Source of the DNA: Acidocella aquatica
GTDB lineage: Bacteria; Pseudomonadota; Alphaproteobacteria; Acetobacterales; Acetobacteraceae
NCBI RefSeq assembly: GCF_030160635.1
Contig: NZ_BSOS01000005.1
Location: 1-64,000 of the forward strand
Length of the DNA stretch: 64,000 bases
Reading direction: 5' to 3'
Shown: one piece after another, positions 1-8,661 of the stretch
How positions within the stretch are numbered: the stretch's first letter is position 1
Layout of the letters: each line of letters starts with the position of its first letter
The notes under the pieces: model-generated
The model's database searches: none
Told to the model about the DNA's origin: nothing
Seen by the model: the letters and a program-made list of their open reading frames with translations, nothing else
Position numbers and translations under genes: made by a program

Positions 1-63
1 AGTCAAAAGCCGATTCGGGAAGCCTAAAAATAACCGAAGTCAATAAAATATGCCAAAGTAGTG

Positions 64-237
64 CTAGTGTTCTGACTCCAACATTTGTTTCCCGCAGCGT
101 ATCTTGTCGAGGATATCTGCAGCTTTCGTAGCCCAGATGAATGGCTTGGGGTGATCGTTGTGCTCGGCGAGGTAGCTGTGGATGGCGTTCTTCAGGTCTG
201 CGAGGCTTAAATTATAAGGATAGGCGCGATTCAGACT
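64..237 (-). pseudogene. IS630-family transposase, C-terminal remnant
   Basis: Translating the minus strand upstream of the TAG at 64-66 gives about 57 open codons. They include the segments SLADLKNAIHSYLAEHNDHP and KPFIWATKAADILDKI, which match the end of IS630-type DDE transposases (an LxxAIxxYLxxHNxxPKPFxW pattern). The frame closes at 238-240 (TGA) and homology probably fades before that, around 215. No start, no catalytic DDE core and no terminal inverted repeat is present, so this is a relic rather than an active element. Assignment is from remembered family motifs only. Confidence 0.7.
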
Positions 238-287
238 TCAAATTGGCTCGCAGGCTCGCAAAGCGGGTCAATCTGAAGTCATCGCGC
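224..287. terminator. Inverted repeat abutting the end of the MYG1-like gene
   Basis: Arms GACTTCAAATTG (234-245) and CAATCTGAAGTC (269-280) pair with one mismatch. Flanking GCGCGAT (224-230) and ATCGCGC (281-287) extend the stem past a 3-nt bulge. It lies directly after the minus-strand MYG1 stop codon (287-289), so it may act as that gene's terminator. There is no strong U-run, and it could instead be a scar of the neighbouring insertion sequence. Confidence 0.45.
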
Positions 288-1240
288 TAAGCCGCGGCCA
301 GGGCCTTGCGCGCCAGCTCCACCGCGCCGCCGCGGGATTTCGCGGCGCCGACGAAGCGGCGCACATGCACAAACACCGCATCCTCAACGCCGCTTTCCCG
401 CGCCAGTTCTTCGGCCTGAAGTCCCGCCCAGGCTTCAGGCAGGGCGAGCCGCTGCTCGAACGAGCCTGGCTCGGGTGGCACGGTATCGAGCATCCAGTTG
501 CCGTTGGAGGCAGGCGAGACAGCAAAAAGCACCGGCAGGTCATGCGTGAAAACAGCGCTCTTCCAGGGCATGCCGGTCTCCAAAATCAGCAGTCGCGGGT
601 CCTCGCTGCGCTGGTGCGCGGCTAGCACGGCGGTTTCGGCGGCGAGGCGCGCGCGCAGCGACTCAACGCGCCGCCGCAACATGGTGGTAACAAATGCGGT
701 GGCCTCTAAAAAGGCATCGTCCCCCGAGGTTGGCCCGTTTGCCGCCGGATCGTCCCAGGTGGGGTTGAATTCGCCGATAAGCGAGGCCAGACCGAGTGAG
801 TCGCGCTTAACCGGGCCGGTTGCCGATACACCGTTGTCGATCTCGTCGATCCGCAACACCAGCCCGGCGTCAAGCTCGGCGGCGATGGCGGCGGCAAAAT
901 CCATGGCCCCGGCGGGGCGGAGCAACGCGCCCACAGCCCGTTCACCATAGACCTGCCAGACCAGCCCGGCGGAGGAGAACGGCGTTCCATCAGCGCGCAA
1001 CGGCGCGCCGCGCTGGTGGTGGTCAAAGCGATTCCGCGCCGGGTCAAACACGCTGCCGACATCCCAGACGATATCCGCCTGCTCAATCAGCTCGGGCTTG
1101 CGCGTGCGCAGCAGCGTGTGGTCGGCGCCTGGCTGGCTCAAATCCATCGCCAGGCGCAGCACGGCGTAGGCGAAAACCTCGTCGCAATGGAACTTGCCGC
1201 TATGGGTGGCGAGAACAGGGTGGGGATGGGCGATGCTCAT
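287..1240 (-). CDS. MYG1 family protein (DHH-type metal-dependent nuclease-like)
   Basis: The 317-residue protein has the MYG1 signature: an N-terminal ATHSGKFHCDEVFAYAVL segment (Asp20) and an RFDHHQRG motif (Asp73-His74-His75), which in the DHH-related fold bind metal. Eukaryotic MYG1 is a 3'-5' RNA exonuclease; bacterial members are uncharacterised. Length fits the family and the gene looks intact. It stands alone on the minus strand between the IS relic and the divergent P450 operon, with no obvious link to catabolism, so it may be core-genome DNA bordering the island. Family call is firm, function inferred. Confidence 0.85.
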   Translation of the reverse strand: MSIAHPHPVLATHSGKFHCDEVFAYAVLRLAMDLSQPGADHTLLRTRKPELIEQADIVWDVGSVFDPARNRFDHHQRGAPLRADGTPFSSAGLVWQVYGERAVGALLRPAGAMDFAAAIAAELDAGLVLRIDEIDNGVSATGPVKRDSLGLASLIGEFNPTWDDPAANGPTSGDDAFLEATAFVTTMLRRRVESLRARLAAETAVLAAHQRSEDPRLLILETGMPWKSAVFTHDLPVLFAVSPASNGNWMLDTVPPEPGSFEQRLALPEAWAGLQAEELARESGVEDAVFVHVRRFVGAAKSRGGAVELARKALAAA

Positions 1241-1364
1241 GCGTGATTTCCAGTACGGCCGTTCATGTTGCGCCGCAGCAGCGCGGGCCCGCTTGCCCTA
1301 CCCCGGCCGGCGGGCCACGTCCATCGTTAACCTCGCCGGCGGCGTGAGCGCAGCCTTGGCGTTC

Positions 1365-1415
1365 TTGACTACCGAGCGATCATTCTGTAAACAAAAACAG
1401 AGCGATCACTCTGTA
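1365..1415 (+). promoter_or_regulatory. Promoter with overlapping tandem operator upstream of the P450 operon
   Basis: A -35-like TTGACT (1365-1370) is followed after 17 nt by TAAACA (1388-1393). Two near-identical copies of GAGCGATCAYTCTGTA (1374-1389 and 1400-1415) lie 26 bp apart. The second sits in a palindrome with arms ACAGAG and CTCTGT (1397-1414). A dyad overlapping the -10 region is typical of TetR-type repression; the TetR gene ending the operon (6397) is the natural candidate. Binding is inferred. Confidence 0.55.
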
Positions 1416-1459
1416 GTGGTGACCAGATGTGGCTGAACCGCAAACCAGGAGGAAACAAA

Positions 1460-2653
1460 GTGAATACAGGCAATATACCAGCCCACGTACCGGCCGCGCT
1501 GGTGCGCGATTTCAACTATTTTGACATGCGCGGCGAAACCGATCTCTTCCAGCATTTCCATAAATGGCAGGACGGGCCGGATATTTTCTATTCACCCTAT
1601 TTCGGCGGACACTGGGTGCTGACCCGCTATGACGACATCGAATATGTGCTGAACAACGCTGAGGATTTCTCCAGCCGGTATCAGACCACGCCGCCAAACC
1701 CCTCCCTGGTCACGATGATCGAGCACGATGGCCAGCTCCACAAGGATTTCCGCGCCATCCTGCAGCCATTCTTCACGCCGAAGAATATCGGCGCGCTGGA
1801 GAAGGTCGCCACCGAGCTTACCGTGTCGCTCATCGAGGGTTTTTACGCCAAGGGCGAATGTGAATTCACCTCCGAATTTGCACTAAAGATGCCGATCATC
1901 ATCGTCATGAGCCTGTGCGAGCTGCCGCAGGAGGACACCCAATATCTGCTGGAGATCGTGGACAAGCTGACCCGTTCCGGGGACGCTGAACAGCAGGCGG
2001 CGGCATTCGGGCATCTGTTTGGCTATCTGGGCGAAAAAATCATCCCCGCCCGCACCGCCAATCCGGGCCGTGACATGATCAGCGCCATCATCACCGGTAA
2101 GGTCGATGGCGGGCGCTCACCCACGCCTGAAGAGATTGTGGGCCTGTGCGGCCTGCTCGTCATCGGCGGGCTGGACACGGTGGCCAGCATGCTCGGCTTC
2201 ATCACCCTGTTCCTGGCCAACAACCCCGCCCATCGGCGGCGGCTGATCGAGGAGCCCGCGATCCTCAACCCCGCCATCGAGGAGATGATGCGCCGCCACC
2301 ACATCGCCAATGTCGCCCGCGTCGCCGCGCGAGACGTGGAATACAAAGGCATCACCATCAAAAAAGGCGATATCGTGCTGACCGCCACCAGCTTCGCCGG
2401 GGTCGATGAGAGGCATTTCCCCAACGCGATGACAGTGGATTTCGACCGCGCGGACAAAAAGAGCCTGGTGTTCGGCCGTGGCCCGCACCAGTGCATCGGC
2501 TCCTTCCTGGCCCGCACCGAGCTGCGCGTGTTCCTCACGGAATGGCTGAAACGCATCCCGGATTTCGAGGTCAAGGCAGGGGAGACGCCCATCTCGTTGC
2601 CGGGCAAGGCGAACCGCGTGCAATATTTGCCGTTAACCTGGAAAACCGTCTGA
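1460..2653 (+). CDS. Cytochrome P450, CYP101 (P450cam)-like
   Basis: Haem-thiolate monooxygenase of 397 residues from a GTG start at 1460, chosen because AGGAGG (1447-1452) lies 7 nt upstream; an in-frame ATG at 1427 has no such site. The I-helix carries GGLDTVASM with the acid-alcohol pair Asp239-Thr240 (Asp251-Thr252 in P450cam), and the haem loop [10 protein letters not shown] places the ligand at Cys345. The N-terminal [14 protein letters not shown], the [11 protein letters not shown] stretch and the WLKRIPDF segment all recall CYP101 enzymes, which hydroxylate terpenoid-type alicyclic compounds. It is the first gene of an operon with rubredoxin and reductase genes, its likely electron donors. 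Substrate unknown. Confidence 0.93.
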   Translation: MNTGNIPAHVPAALVRDFNYFDMRGETDLFQHFHKWQDGPDIFYSPYFGGHWVLTRYDDIEYVLNNAEDFSSRYQTTPPNPSLVTMIEHDGQLHKDFRAILQPFFTPKNIGALEKVATELTVSLIEGFYAKGECEFTSEFALKMPIIIVMSLCELPQEDTQYLLEIVDKLTRSGDAEQQAAAFGHLFGYLGEKIIPARTANPGRDMISAIITGKVDGGRSPTPEEIVGLCGLLVIGGLDTVASMLGFITLFLANNPAHRRRLIEEPAILNPAIEEMMRRHHIANVARVAARDVEYKGITIKKGDIVLTATSFAGVDERHFPNAMTVDFDRADKKSLVFGRGPHQCIGSFLARTELRVFLTEWLKRIPDFEVKAGETPISLPGKANRVQYLPLTWKTV

Positions 2654-2667
2654 GAGGAACCTCCCCG

Positions 2668-2832
2668 ATGAAAAAATACGTCTGCCTGTTCTGCGGCTTT
2701 ATCTATGATGAAGCCGCCGGCATGCCCGAGCACGGCATCGCCCCCGGCACACGCTGGGAGGACGTGCCCGAGGATTGGGAATGTCCCGATTGCGGCAACC
2801 CAAAATCCGCGTTCGTGATGGAAGAGATTTAA
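2668..2832 (+). CDS. Rubredoxin
   Basis: A 54-residue protein with the two rubredoxin knuckles, CLFCG (Cys6, Cys9) and CPDCG (Cys39, Cys42), and the usual intervening IYDEAAG and [11 protein letters not shown] segments. It binds one Fe(Cys)4 centre and transfers single electrons. It starts at ATG 2668, 14 nt after the P450 stop, preceded by GAGAGGA. Position suggests it feeds the P450 or links the BoxA-like reductase to an oxygenase. CYP101 enzymes usually use a 2Fe-2S putidaredoxin, so this pairing is unusual. The larger open frame containing it starts inside the P450 gene and is not used. Confidence 0.93.
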   Translation: MKKYVCLFCGFIYDEAAGMPEHGIAPGTRWEDVPEDWECPDCGNPKSAFVMEEI

Positions 2833-2870
2833 CCGCTGAAATGCCATCCCGGGCGCTGGCGGGCTCGATA

Positions 2871-2902
2871 CAGTATGCTATAAAATCATGCGTAGGCGTA
2901 CC
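2871..2902 (+). promoter_or_regulatory. GTAYGCT site with 29-bp inverted repeat
   Basis: GTATGCT (2873-2879) lies in the intergenic gap before the flavoprotein gene. With GCGTAC (2896-2901) it forms an imperfect dyad spanning 2873-2901, the same 29-bp span as a dyad at 47374-47402. It may be an operator for an internal promoter. Inferred from recurrence only. Confidence 0.4.
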
Positions 2903-2943
2903 GGTGGCTACCCGCCGGAAAAATCAAAATGGGGAAATGCGAT

Positions 2944-4347
2944 ATGACCAAGGATTTTGACATCATCATCATCGGCGGCGGCGGCGCGGGTCTGGCCGCG
3001 GGCATCATGGCCCGGCGGGCGGGGGCGAGCGTCATGGTGCTGGAGGCCGACACCAAACTGGGCGGCGCCACCGCGCATTCCGCCGCGGTGCTTTATGCGG
3101 CGGGCACCAGCACGCAGCGCGAGGCCGGCATCGCCAACGACACGCCGGATGCCATGTTCCATTATGTGATGACGCTGGCGGGCTGGGAGGCCAACCCGCA
3201 GAGTATGCGCATCATGTGCGAGCAGAGCGGCCCGGCGCTGGAGTGGCTGCGCACGCTGGGCGTGGTGTTTCCGCCGGATTATCTGGTCTGCTCAGGCGTC
3301 GAGGAAGTGCCGCGCGGCCACCCCAGCATCGGCCTGGCTGACGCGCTGATCAATACGGCTGGCGCGGAAGGCGTTGAGGTCGCCTACGGCACGCGGGTGG
3401 ACAAATTACTGATCGAGAACGGCCGCGTGGTTGGCGTGAGCGCCGATGGCACGGAGCTGCGCGCGGGGGCGGTGATCATCACCACCGGCGGATTTGGCAA
3501 CAGCCCGGAGATGATCCGTGAATTTTTTCCCACGGCGGCGGCGCATGGTGACTGGACCTATGCCGTGCATTACGCGGCGCCGTTCATCCTGGGCGATGGC
3601 ATCAAGCTCGGCCAGAGCATCGGCGCGGCGATTGTCGGCAAGGACACCGGCCTGCTGCTGCCGACGAGCGGCCTGGGTAAATGGATCGAGGCGTTTCTTC
3701 CCCCCTGGATCATGCTGGTGAACACCAACGGCTTCCGCTTCATGGACGAATCCGCGCCCTACGCGGTCTCCGGCTACCTGCTCAACAGCCAGCACGAGCG
3801 CCGCGCCTATGCGGTGTTCGACGAACCAACTTTGGAGGAAGCCAGCCAGGACCTGCGTTTTGCCGATCCCTACCATAGCGGCGCGGCGATGCCGACCTGG
3901 GAATACAGCCTGCTGCGCGCCAGCATCGCCAATGGCAAAATTTTCAAGGCCGGTACAATCGCCGAACTCGCGGGCAAGATCGGCGTCGACCCGCTGACAC
4001 TGGAGACCACCATCGGAAAATACAACGCCGATTGCGACCAGAACCGGGATTCACAGTTCTTCAAGGAAATGCCGAAACGCTTCCCCGTGCGTACCGGGCC
4101 GTTCTACGCCCGCGAAGTGCGCGCCAGCGTGATCGGCCAGACCGGCGCGGGGCTGAACGTGAATGAAAAGGCCCAGGTGCTCGACCAGCACGGCAGGCTG
4201 ATCCCCGGCCTCTACGCGGCGGGCGAAGTGCTGGGCTGCACCGTCGGCAAGCGTTATTCCGGCGGCGGCATGGGCATCTGCAACGCCATGGTGTTCGGCC
4301 GCCTGGCCGGCAGCGCGGCGGCGGCGGAGAGCGTGGGGAATGGCTAG
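2944..4347 (+). CDS. FAD-dependent oxidoreductase of the 3-ketosteroid Delta1-dehydrogenase / fumarate reductase flavoprotein class
   Basis: About 467 residues. The N-terminal DFDIIIIGGGGAGLAAG is the Rossmann FAD site, followed by a GGATAHSA segment. The C-terminal GLYAAGEVLG and the GKRYSGGGMG motif close the FAD-binding_2 domain. In ketosteroid dehydrogenases the Tyr and the Gly four residues later in this motif help polarise the 3-keto group; both are present here. Probable role: dehydrogenation or reduction of an alicyclic ketone or enone. ATG 2944 is preferred over ATG 2929 because GGGGAAA (2931-2937) is correctly spaced for it. It overlaps the next gene by 8 nt, so they are translationally coupled. 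Exact substrate unknown. Confidence 0.85.
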   Translation: MTKDFDIIIIGGGGAGLAAGIMARRAGASVMVLEADTKLGGATAHSAAVLYAAGTSTQREAGIANDTPDAMFHYVMTLAGWEANPQSMRIMCEQSGPALEWLRTLGVVFPPDYLVCSGVEEVPRGHPSIGLADALINTAGAEGVEVAYGTRVDKLLIENGRVVGVSADGTELRAGAVIITTGGFGNSPEMIREFFPTAAAHGDWTYAVHYAAPFILGDGIKLGQSIGAAIVGKDTGLLLPTSGLGKWIEAFLPPWIMLVNTNGFRFMDESAPYAVSGYLLNSQHERRAYAVFDEPTLEEASQDLRFADPYHSGAAMPTWEYSLLRASIANGKIFKAGTIAELAGKIGVDPLTLETTIGKYNADCDQNRDSQFFKEMPKRFPVRTGPFYAREVRASVIGQTGAGLNVNEKAQVLDQHGRLIPGLYAAGEVLGCTVGKRYSGGGMGICNAMVFGRLAGSAAAAESVGNG

Positions 4348-5518
4348 CCAAACCGCGGCGATAGACCTGCCCGCGGGAGCGATCAGACAGCATCTGATCG
4401 ACCCCGCGCTGTGCATCCGCTGCGACACCTGCGAAAGCGCCTGCACCACCGGCGCGATTACCAATGATTCCGTCAATTACGTGGTGAATGCTGAAATCTG
4501 CAACGGCTGCCTGGATTGCCTGCCAGGCTGCCCGACCGGGGCAATCGACAATTGGCTGCCCGTGGCGCGGGCCTATTCGGTTGCCGAGCAATACGGCTGG
4601 ACCGAGCTGCCGCCGCCGTTGGAACTGGGGCTGGCGGCGGCTGTGCCCTCGCCAGCGGGGCGCGGCGCGCCTGCCTCGGCGGCGCTGGCGCGGGAGAATA
4701 TCTTTACGCGTGAACACCCGCTTCTGGCGGAGGTGGTGGAAAGCCTGCGCCTGACCGTGGCGGAAAGCCCGAGCGAAATTCGCCATGTTGTGCTGGACGC
4801 GGGGGCGGATTTTCCGTTTCTGGAAGGTCAGTCCGTGGGCATTATTCCACCCGGGGCAGATGCCCAGGGGCGCCCGCACATCATGCGGCTCTACTCCGTG
4901 GCCAGTCCGCGCACCGGCGAGGCCGGGGTGGCGGGCAGGATCGCGCTGACAGTGAAGCGCGTGCTGGAAGACCATGAGGGCGCACCACATGTTGGCGTGT
5001 GCTCCAATTTTGTCTGCGGCCTGCGCGCGGGCGGCAAGGTTGAAGTGGTGGGGCCGTATGGCGCCAGCTTCCTGATGCCCGATGACCCCGCCGCGAATTT
5101 ATTGATGATCGCCACCGGAACCGGGATCGCCCCGATGCGCGCGATGCTGGAGCGGCGCCTGGGCCGCGCCGGGCCTGGCCGGCAGGCGTTGTTCTATGGC
5201 GGGCGCACCCCCGGCGAGCTGCCGTATCACGCTGAACTTGCGGCGCTGGCGCAGGGGTTCCTGGATTTAAATCTGGCATTCTCGCGCGTACCCGGGCAGC
5301 GAAAGCAATATGTGCAGCAGCTGCTCGGGTTGCGGCACGAGCTGGTCGCGCAAATGCTGGTGGATGGCAACAGCTACATCTATCTGTGCGGGCTCAAAGG
5401 CATGGAGGCCGGGGTTCTCGAGGCATTCGCCGCCATCTGCGCGCAACACGGGTTGCCATGGGATAAAATCGGCGCCGAACTGAAAGCCGCGGGCCGGCTG
5501 CATATTGAAACATACTGA
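4340..5518 (+). CDS. BoxA-like fusion of 2[4Fe-4S] ferredoxin and NAD(P)H reductase
   Basis: 392 residues. Residues 20-70 hold two 4Fe-4S motifs (Cys25/28/31/35 and Cys54/57/60/64). Residues ~120-392 form a ferredoxin-NADP reductase module with RLYSVAS (183-189, FAD), GTGIAPM (260-266, NAD(P)) and a C-terminal aromatic residue (HIETY). This is the layout of BoxA, the reductase of benzoyl-CoA epoxidase. No BoxB is nearby, so here it probably passes NAD(P)H electrons to rubredoxin/P450 or to the flavoprotein whose 3' end it overlaps. Reductase call firm, partner inferred. Confidence 0.88.
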   Translation: MASQTAAIDLPAGAIRQHLIDPALCIRCDTCESACTTGAITNDSVNYVVNAEICNGCLDCLPGCPTGAIDNWLPVARAYSVAEQYGWTELPPPLELGLAAAVPSPAGRGAPASAALARENIFTREHPLLAEVVESLRLTVAESPSEIRHVVLDAGADFPFLEGQSVGIIPPGADAQGRPHIMRLYSVASPRTGEAGVAGRIALTVKRVLEDHEGAPHVGVCSNFVCGLRAGGKVEVVGPYGASFLMPDDPAANLLMIATGTGIAPMRAMLERRLGRAGPGRQALFYGGRTPGELPYHAELAALAQGFLDLNLAFSRVPGQRKQYVQQLLGLRHELVAQMLVDGNSYIYLCGLKGMEAGVLEAFAAICAQHGLPWDKIGAELKAAGRLHIETY

Positions 5519-5538
5519 CAATTTAAGGATGGAGTGAC

Positions 5539-6387
5539 ATGAACCAGGGATTTGAGCGGACGGTTGTGGTGGTGGGCGCCGCGGGTGGCATCGGCCTGGA
5601 AATTGTCCGCCAGCTGCAGGGGCAGGCGCGCGTGCTCGCCGTGGTGCAGAACGCCGAACAGCAGGCGATCGTCTCGTCTCTGTGCGCGCAGAGTTTTACC
5701 TGCGACCTGCTGGACACGGACTCCGTGGCGGCAGCGGCTGCCCAGGTGGCGCAACTGGTGCCCGGACCGTTGGACGCCGTGGTGTTCTGCGCCGCGATGC
5801 AGCCGGTATCGCCTGTGGAGCTGATCAAGCGCGTTGATATCGAGCGGCTGTTTGCCATCAACGTCTTCAGCACAATGCAATTCGTGCAGGGCATGATCCC
5901 GGCGCTGCGGCGCAAACCGGGGCGGATCGTGCTGTTCAGCTCGATGGCCGGGCGCGTCGCGGCGCCGATGCTGGGGGCCTATTCAGCCTCCAAGCACGCG
6001 CTTGAGGGCCTGGCCGACACGCTGCGCCTGGAGCTGCGCACCAGCGGGATCACGGTGAGCCTGATCGAACCGGGCGGGGTAAATACCCCGATGGCCGCTG
6101 CCCAGCCCGCCCTGGTGGACCAGGCTCTGGCCGCGCTGAGCGAGACGGATGCGGCGCATTACGGCCCCCTGCTGCGCGGCTACAAAACCCTGGCGGCCAA
6201 GGCGCTGCGCTTTGCCTCGCGCCCCGGCGATGTGGCCCGCGTGGCGGTGCGCGCCGCAATCGGCCCCAAGCGGCCCAAGGCGCGCTATGCCGCCGGGATG
6301 GACGCCAAGCTCACGGTCGCCCTCGGCCATTGGCTGCCCGCGTCCTGGCTGGATGCCCTGCTGGTGAAAATGACGCTGGGGTCTTAA
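5539..6387 (+). CDS. Short-chain dehydrogenase/reductase (SDR)
   Basis: 282 residues with a Rossmann glycine motif GAAGGIGLEIVRQ near the N terminus, the catalytic Ser in VLFSSMAG and YSASKHALEG (Tyr and Lys of the active site). It probably interconverts a secondary alcohol and ketone using NAD(P)(H). Start ATG 5539 follows AAGGATGGAG. It lies 20 nt behind the BoxA-like gene and 9 nt before the TetR gene, so it belongs to the P450 operon and could oxidise the alcohol made by the P450. Substrate unknown. Confidence 0.88.
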   Translation: MNQGFERTVVVVGAAGGIGLEIVRQLQGQARVLAVVQNAEQQAIVSSLCAQSFTCDLLDTDSVAAAAAQVAQLVPGPLDAVVFCAAMQPVSPVELIKRVDIERLFAINVFSTMQFVQGMIPALRRKPGRIVLFSSMAGRVAAPMLGAYSASKHALEGLADTLRLELRTSGITVSLIEPGGVNTPMAAAQPALVDQALAALSETDAAHYGPLLRGYKTLAAKALRFASRPGDVARVAVRAAIGPKRPKARYAAGMDAKLTVALGHWLPASWLDALLVKMTLGS

Positions 6388-6396
6388 TATCGCTTG

Positions 6397-7044
6397 ATGA
6401 CAGTCACGCATAAGACAGGCAAAGCGGTGGGGGAGGGGCGGCCGGTGCGCCGGCGCGATGGCCCCCTCACTGAAAACAAGATCCTCGCCGCCGCCGAAGA
6501 GCTGTTTGCCCGGCATGGGTTCGACGCGGTGAGCACCAGCCAGCTTGCCGCCGCGGCCGGAGTGGCGATCGGCGCGCTCTACCACCACTTCCCGAGCAAG
6601 GAGGCCCTTTACGCCGCGGCGATCAAACGCGCCTTCGCCGATAAATCGACCCCGCCGAAGGACATATTGGACTCCACCGAACCGCCCCGGAGGAAATTGA
6701 CGAGGCTGGTCGCCTGGTTCACCAATAACATGATCCTGGACAGGAGTTTCGGATTGCTGCTGAAGCGCGAACTGCTCGACCCGCGCCCCAGCACGCCGAA
6801 CCTGATCGATGAGGATCTGTTCAGGAAATCACTCGACCTCACAAAAGACCTGCTGCACCAGCTGGTCCCCGCGGCCAATACCGATGAAGCCGTGGCCTCG
6901 ATGCTGGCGTTGCTGTTCGGCTTCACCAACCTTAAAGGCATCCAGGCGATCTTGCCTAACGTGCGCAGCATGCTGGCAACGCCTGAAGACATCGCCGAAC
7001 ATATCGTCAGCCTGCTGCTGTACGGGCTGGTGCCGCCGCGGTAG
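6397..7044 (+). CDS. TetR-family transcriptional regulator
   Basis: About 215 residues. The N-terminal helix-turn-helix is classic TetR: ILAAAEELFARHGFDAVSTS then GVAIGALYHHFPSKEALY. The C-terminal ~150 residues are the variable ligand-binding domain. ATG 6397 is preferred over the in-frame TTG one codon earlier. As last gene of the P450 operon it probably autoregulates, with the paired GAGCGATC sites at 1374-1415 as likely operators and a pathway metabolite as inducer. The C-terminal family assignment is not certain. Confidence 0.9.
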   Translation: MTVTHKTGKAVGEGRPVRRRDGPLTENKILAAAEELFARHGFDAVSTSQLAAAAGVAIGALYHHFPSKEALYAAAIKRAFADKSTPPKDILDSTEPPRRKLTRLVAWFTNNMILDRSFGLLLKRELLDPRPSTPNLIDEDLFRKSLDLTKDLLHQLVPAANTDEAVASMLALLFGFTNLKGIQAILPNVRSMLATPEDIAEHIVSLLLYGLVPPR

Positions 7045-7128
7045 CCGGATAAATTCACGGCGGCCCAGCTCTTTGTTTTGGTATGCAAATTTATCCGATC
7101 AAATGACTCCATCTGATCGGATATTGCT

Positions 7129-8523
7129 CTAACCAAGAACCTTCATCAGCACCTGATGGAAGAATCGGATACGGCTCTCCTGGTAGCGGCCGAGTGTCAT
7201 CCCTTCAGGATCACCCGGCCAGGTGTGCATGCCCTTTTGCACGAAGGGCATGTTCTCATCATCCTGGTCAAAAATATTGCCCATCGCGCCGATGACTTTC
7301 TCGAATTTGTCATCCGGCCCGAGTTTGATCATCTGCGGCGCCGGCGGCCGCGCGCCTTCGTCGGGCGAGCGGATCAGCATCCAGATATCGAAATATGACG
7401 TCTCGGGCGAGCTGGAATCCGGCCGGAACACATAGGTGAGCGGCAGACCTTCGCCATACCAGGGGCAGAAATTCGGGAACAGCCAATATTGTATGGAGTC
7501 CAGCATCTCAGCGTCCGAGAGCTTGGCGTAATCCGCGTGCGTCAGATCCTTCATGAATTGCCGCCGCCATTGCGCAATCGAGGCACGGTCGGTGATCTCC
7601 GGCGGCAGCGTATTCGCCTCATCGGCGCGCAGCGCATTCACCAGAGCCCAGACATGCTCAATGGCGCTTAAAGCGGTGCCACCCTTGAAATGGTTGCTGG
7701 GAATGCCGACCGGGGTGATCGACCGGCTGAAGAACGAGCTGCCCTCGTCGTAAACATCATATTGCGTGGCATGCTCCCCCACCGAGGGCAGTGCCTGCGG
7801 ATGCGTCTGCATCAGATGGTATGCTTCCAGAAAAGCCTCCATCGTCACCTTCCAGTTGGCGTTGATGCGCTTTTGCACATGCCAGATGGCAAATCGCTTA
7901 TCCAGCGGCCAGTTCTTGAAATGCTCCGGCATGGAGCCGAGGTGCCTGGCCAGCGGCGCCGCGTTCTTGTCCGGGTTGATGAAAATAAACCCGCCCCAGG
8001 TATCCACCAGAACCTCGCGCAGGGAATATTTCTCCGGGTCGACATCCGGGAAATCCCACGCGCCGGGATAGTAGGCGAGCTTGCCGTTAATATCCCAGGT
8101 CCAGGAATGATACCCGCATTTGAAATGCTTGGCCTCCTTGCCGTCATGGTCCACGAGGCAGCGGCCGCGGTGCAGGCACACATTCCAGAATGCCTTGAAC
8201 GTGCTTGGCGTGTTGCGCACAATCAGAAAATTCATATTGGCGACACGGTAGACGAAATGGTCGCCCGCGTTGGGCACTTCTTCCTCGCGGCAGGCAACCT
8301 GCCAGGTCCGCTTCCAGACCTTCTCAACCTCCTGGTCATGAAACGCCTGCGAAGTATAACGCTGCGGCGGAATTTTCGCCGTGCCGAGGTTGGGCGCGGA
8401 CTCGCCGCGCAGCGTTGGCGGTAGCGGCTTTGAATCCGCGGCGGCCAGATCGCGCCAGTTGGGCGCGAGCGCGGTGCCTAGCCCGCGCTGAAACTCGTTA
8501 AACTCTTTTTGCACATTATCCAT
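7129..8523 (-). CDS. Rieske non-haem iron oxygenase, alpha subunit
   Basis: 464 residues from ATG 8523, chosen because AGGAG lies 8 nt upstream; the frame extends further without a ribosome site. The Rieske cluster ligands are CLHRG (Cys116, His118) and CGYH (Cys136, His139). The mononuclear iron His pair lies in EAYHLMQTH (His236, His241). The large catalytic domain is of the aromatic-ring-hydroxylating type. No beta subunit or dedicated reductase adjoins it, so it may be an alpha-only enzyme using the Rieske ferredoxin at 55235 or another carrier. A paralogue lies at 32152. Substrate unknown. Confidence 0.9.
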   Translation of the reverse strand: MDNVQKEFNEFQRGLGTALAPNWRDLAAADSKPLPPTLRGESAPNLGTAKIPPQRYTSQAFHDQEVEKVWKRTWQVACREEEVPNAGDHFVYRVANMNFLIVRNTPSTFKAFWNVCLHRGRCLVDHDGKEAKHFKCGYHSWTWDINGKLAYYPGAWDFPDVDPEKYSLREVLVDTWGGFIFINPDKNAAPLARHLGSMPEHFKNWPLDKRFAIWHVQKRINANWKVTMEAFLEAYHLMQTHPQALPSVGEHATQYDVYDEGSSFFSRSITPVGIPSNHFKGGTALSAIEHVWALVNALRADEANTLPPEITDRASIAQWRRQFMKDLTHADYAKLSDAEMLDSIQYWLFPNFCPWYGEGLPLTYVFRPDSSSPETSYFDIWMLIRSPDEGARPPAPQMIKLGPDDKFEKVIGAMGNIFDQDDENMPFVQKGMHTWPGDPEGMTLGRYQESRIRFFHQVLMKVLG

Positions 8524-8625
8524 AGCCGGCTCCTGATGATTTTTTGCGGCACCGCCGTGACGCGCGTGAGATGGCGGCAAACAATCTGGCTTCAGGAGAG
8601 GAGCCGGTCATTGATCTGGATCAAA

Positions 8626-8657
8626 TGGTATGCTCGCAACCGGTATGTATACGACCT
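8626..8657 (-). promoter_or_regulatory. GTAYGCT site upstream of Rieske oxygenase gene
   Basis: GTATGCT (8628-8634) and the palindrome GTATGTATAC-like sequence (8643-8652) lie 100-130 bp upstream of the oxygenase start at 8523. They match the motif found before several other units of the island. Candidate operator or promoter element; inferred from recurrence. Confidence 0.35.
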
Positions 8658-8661
8658 ATAT

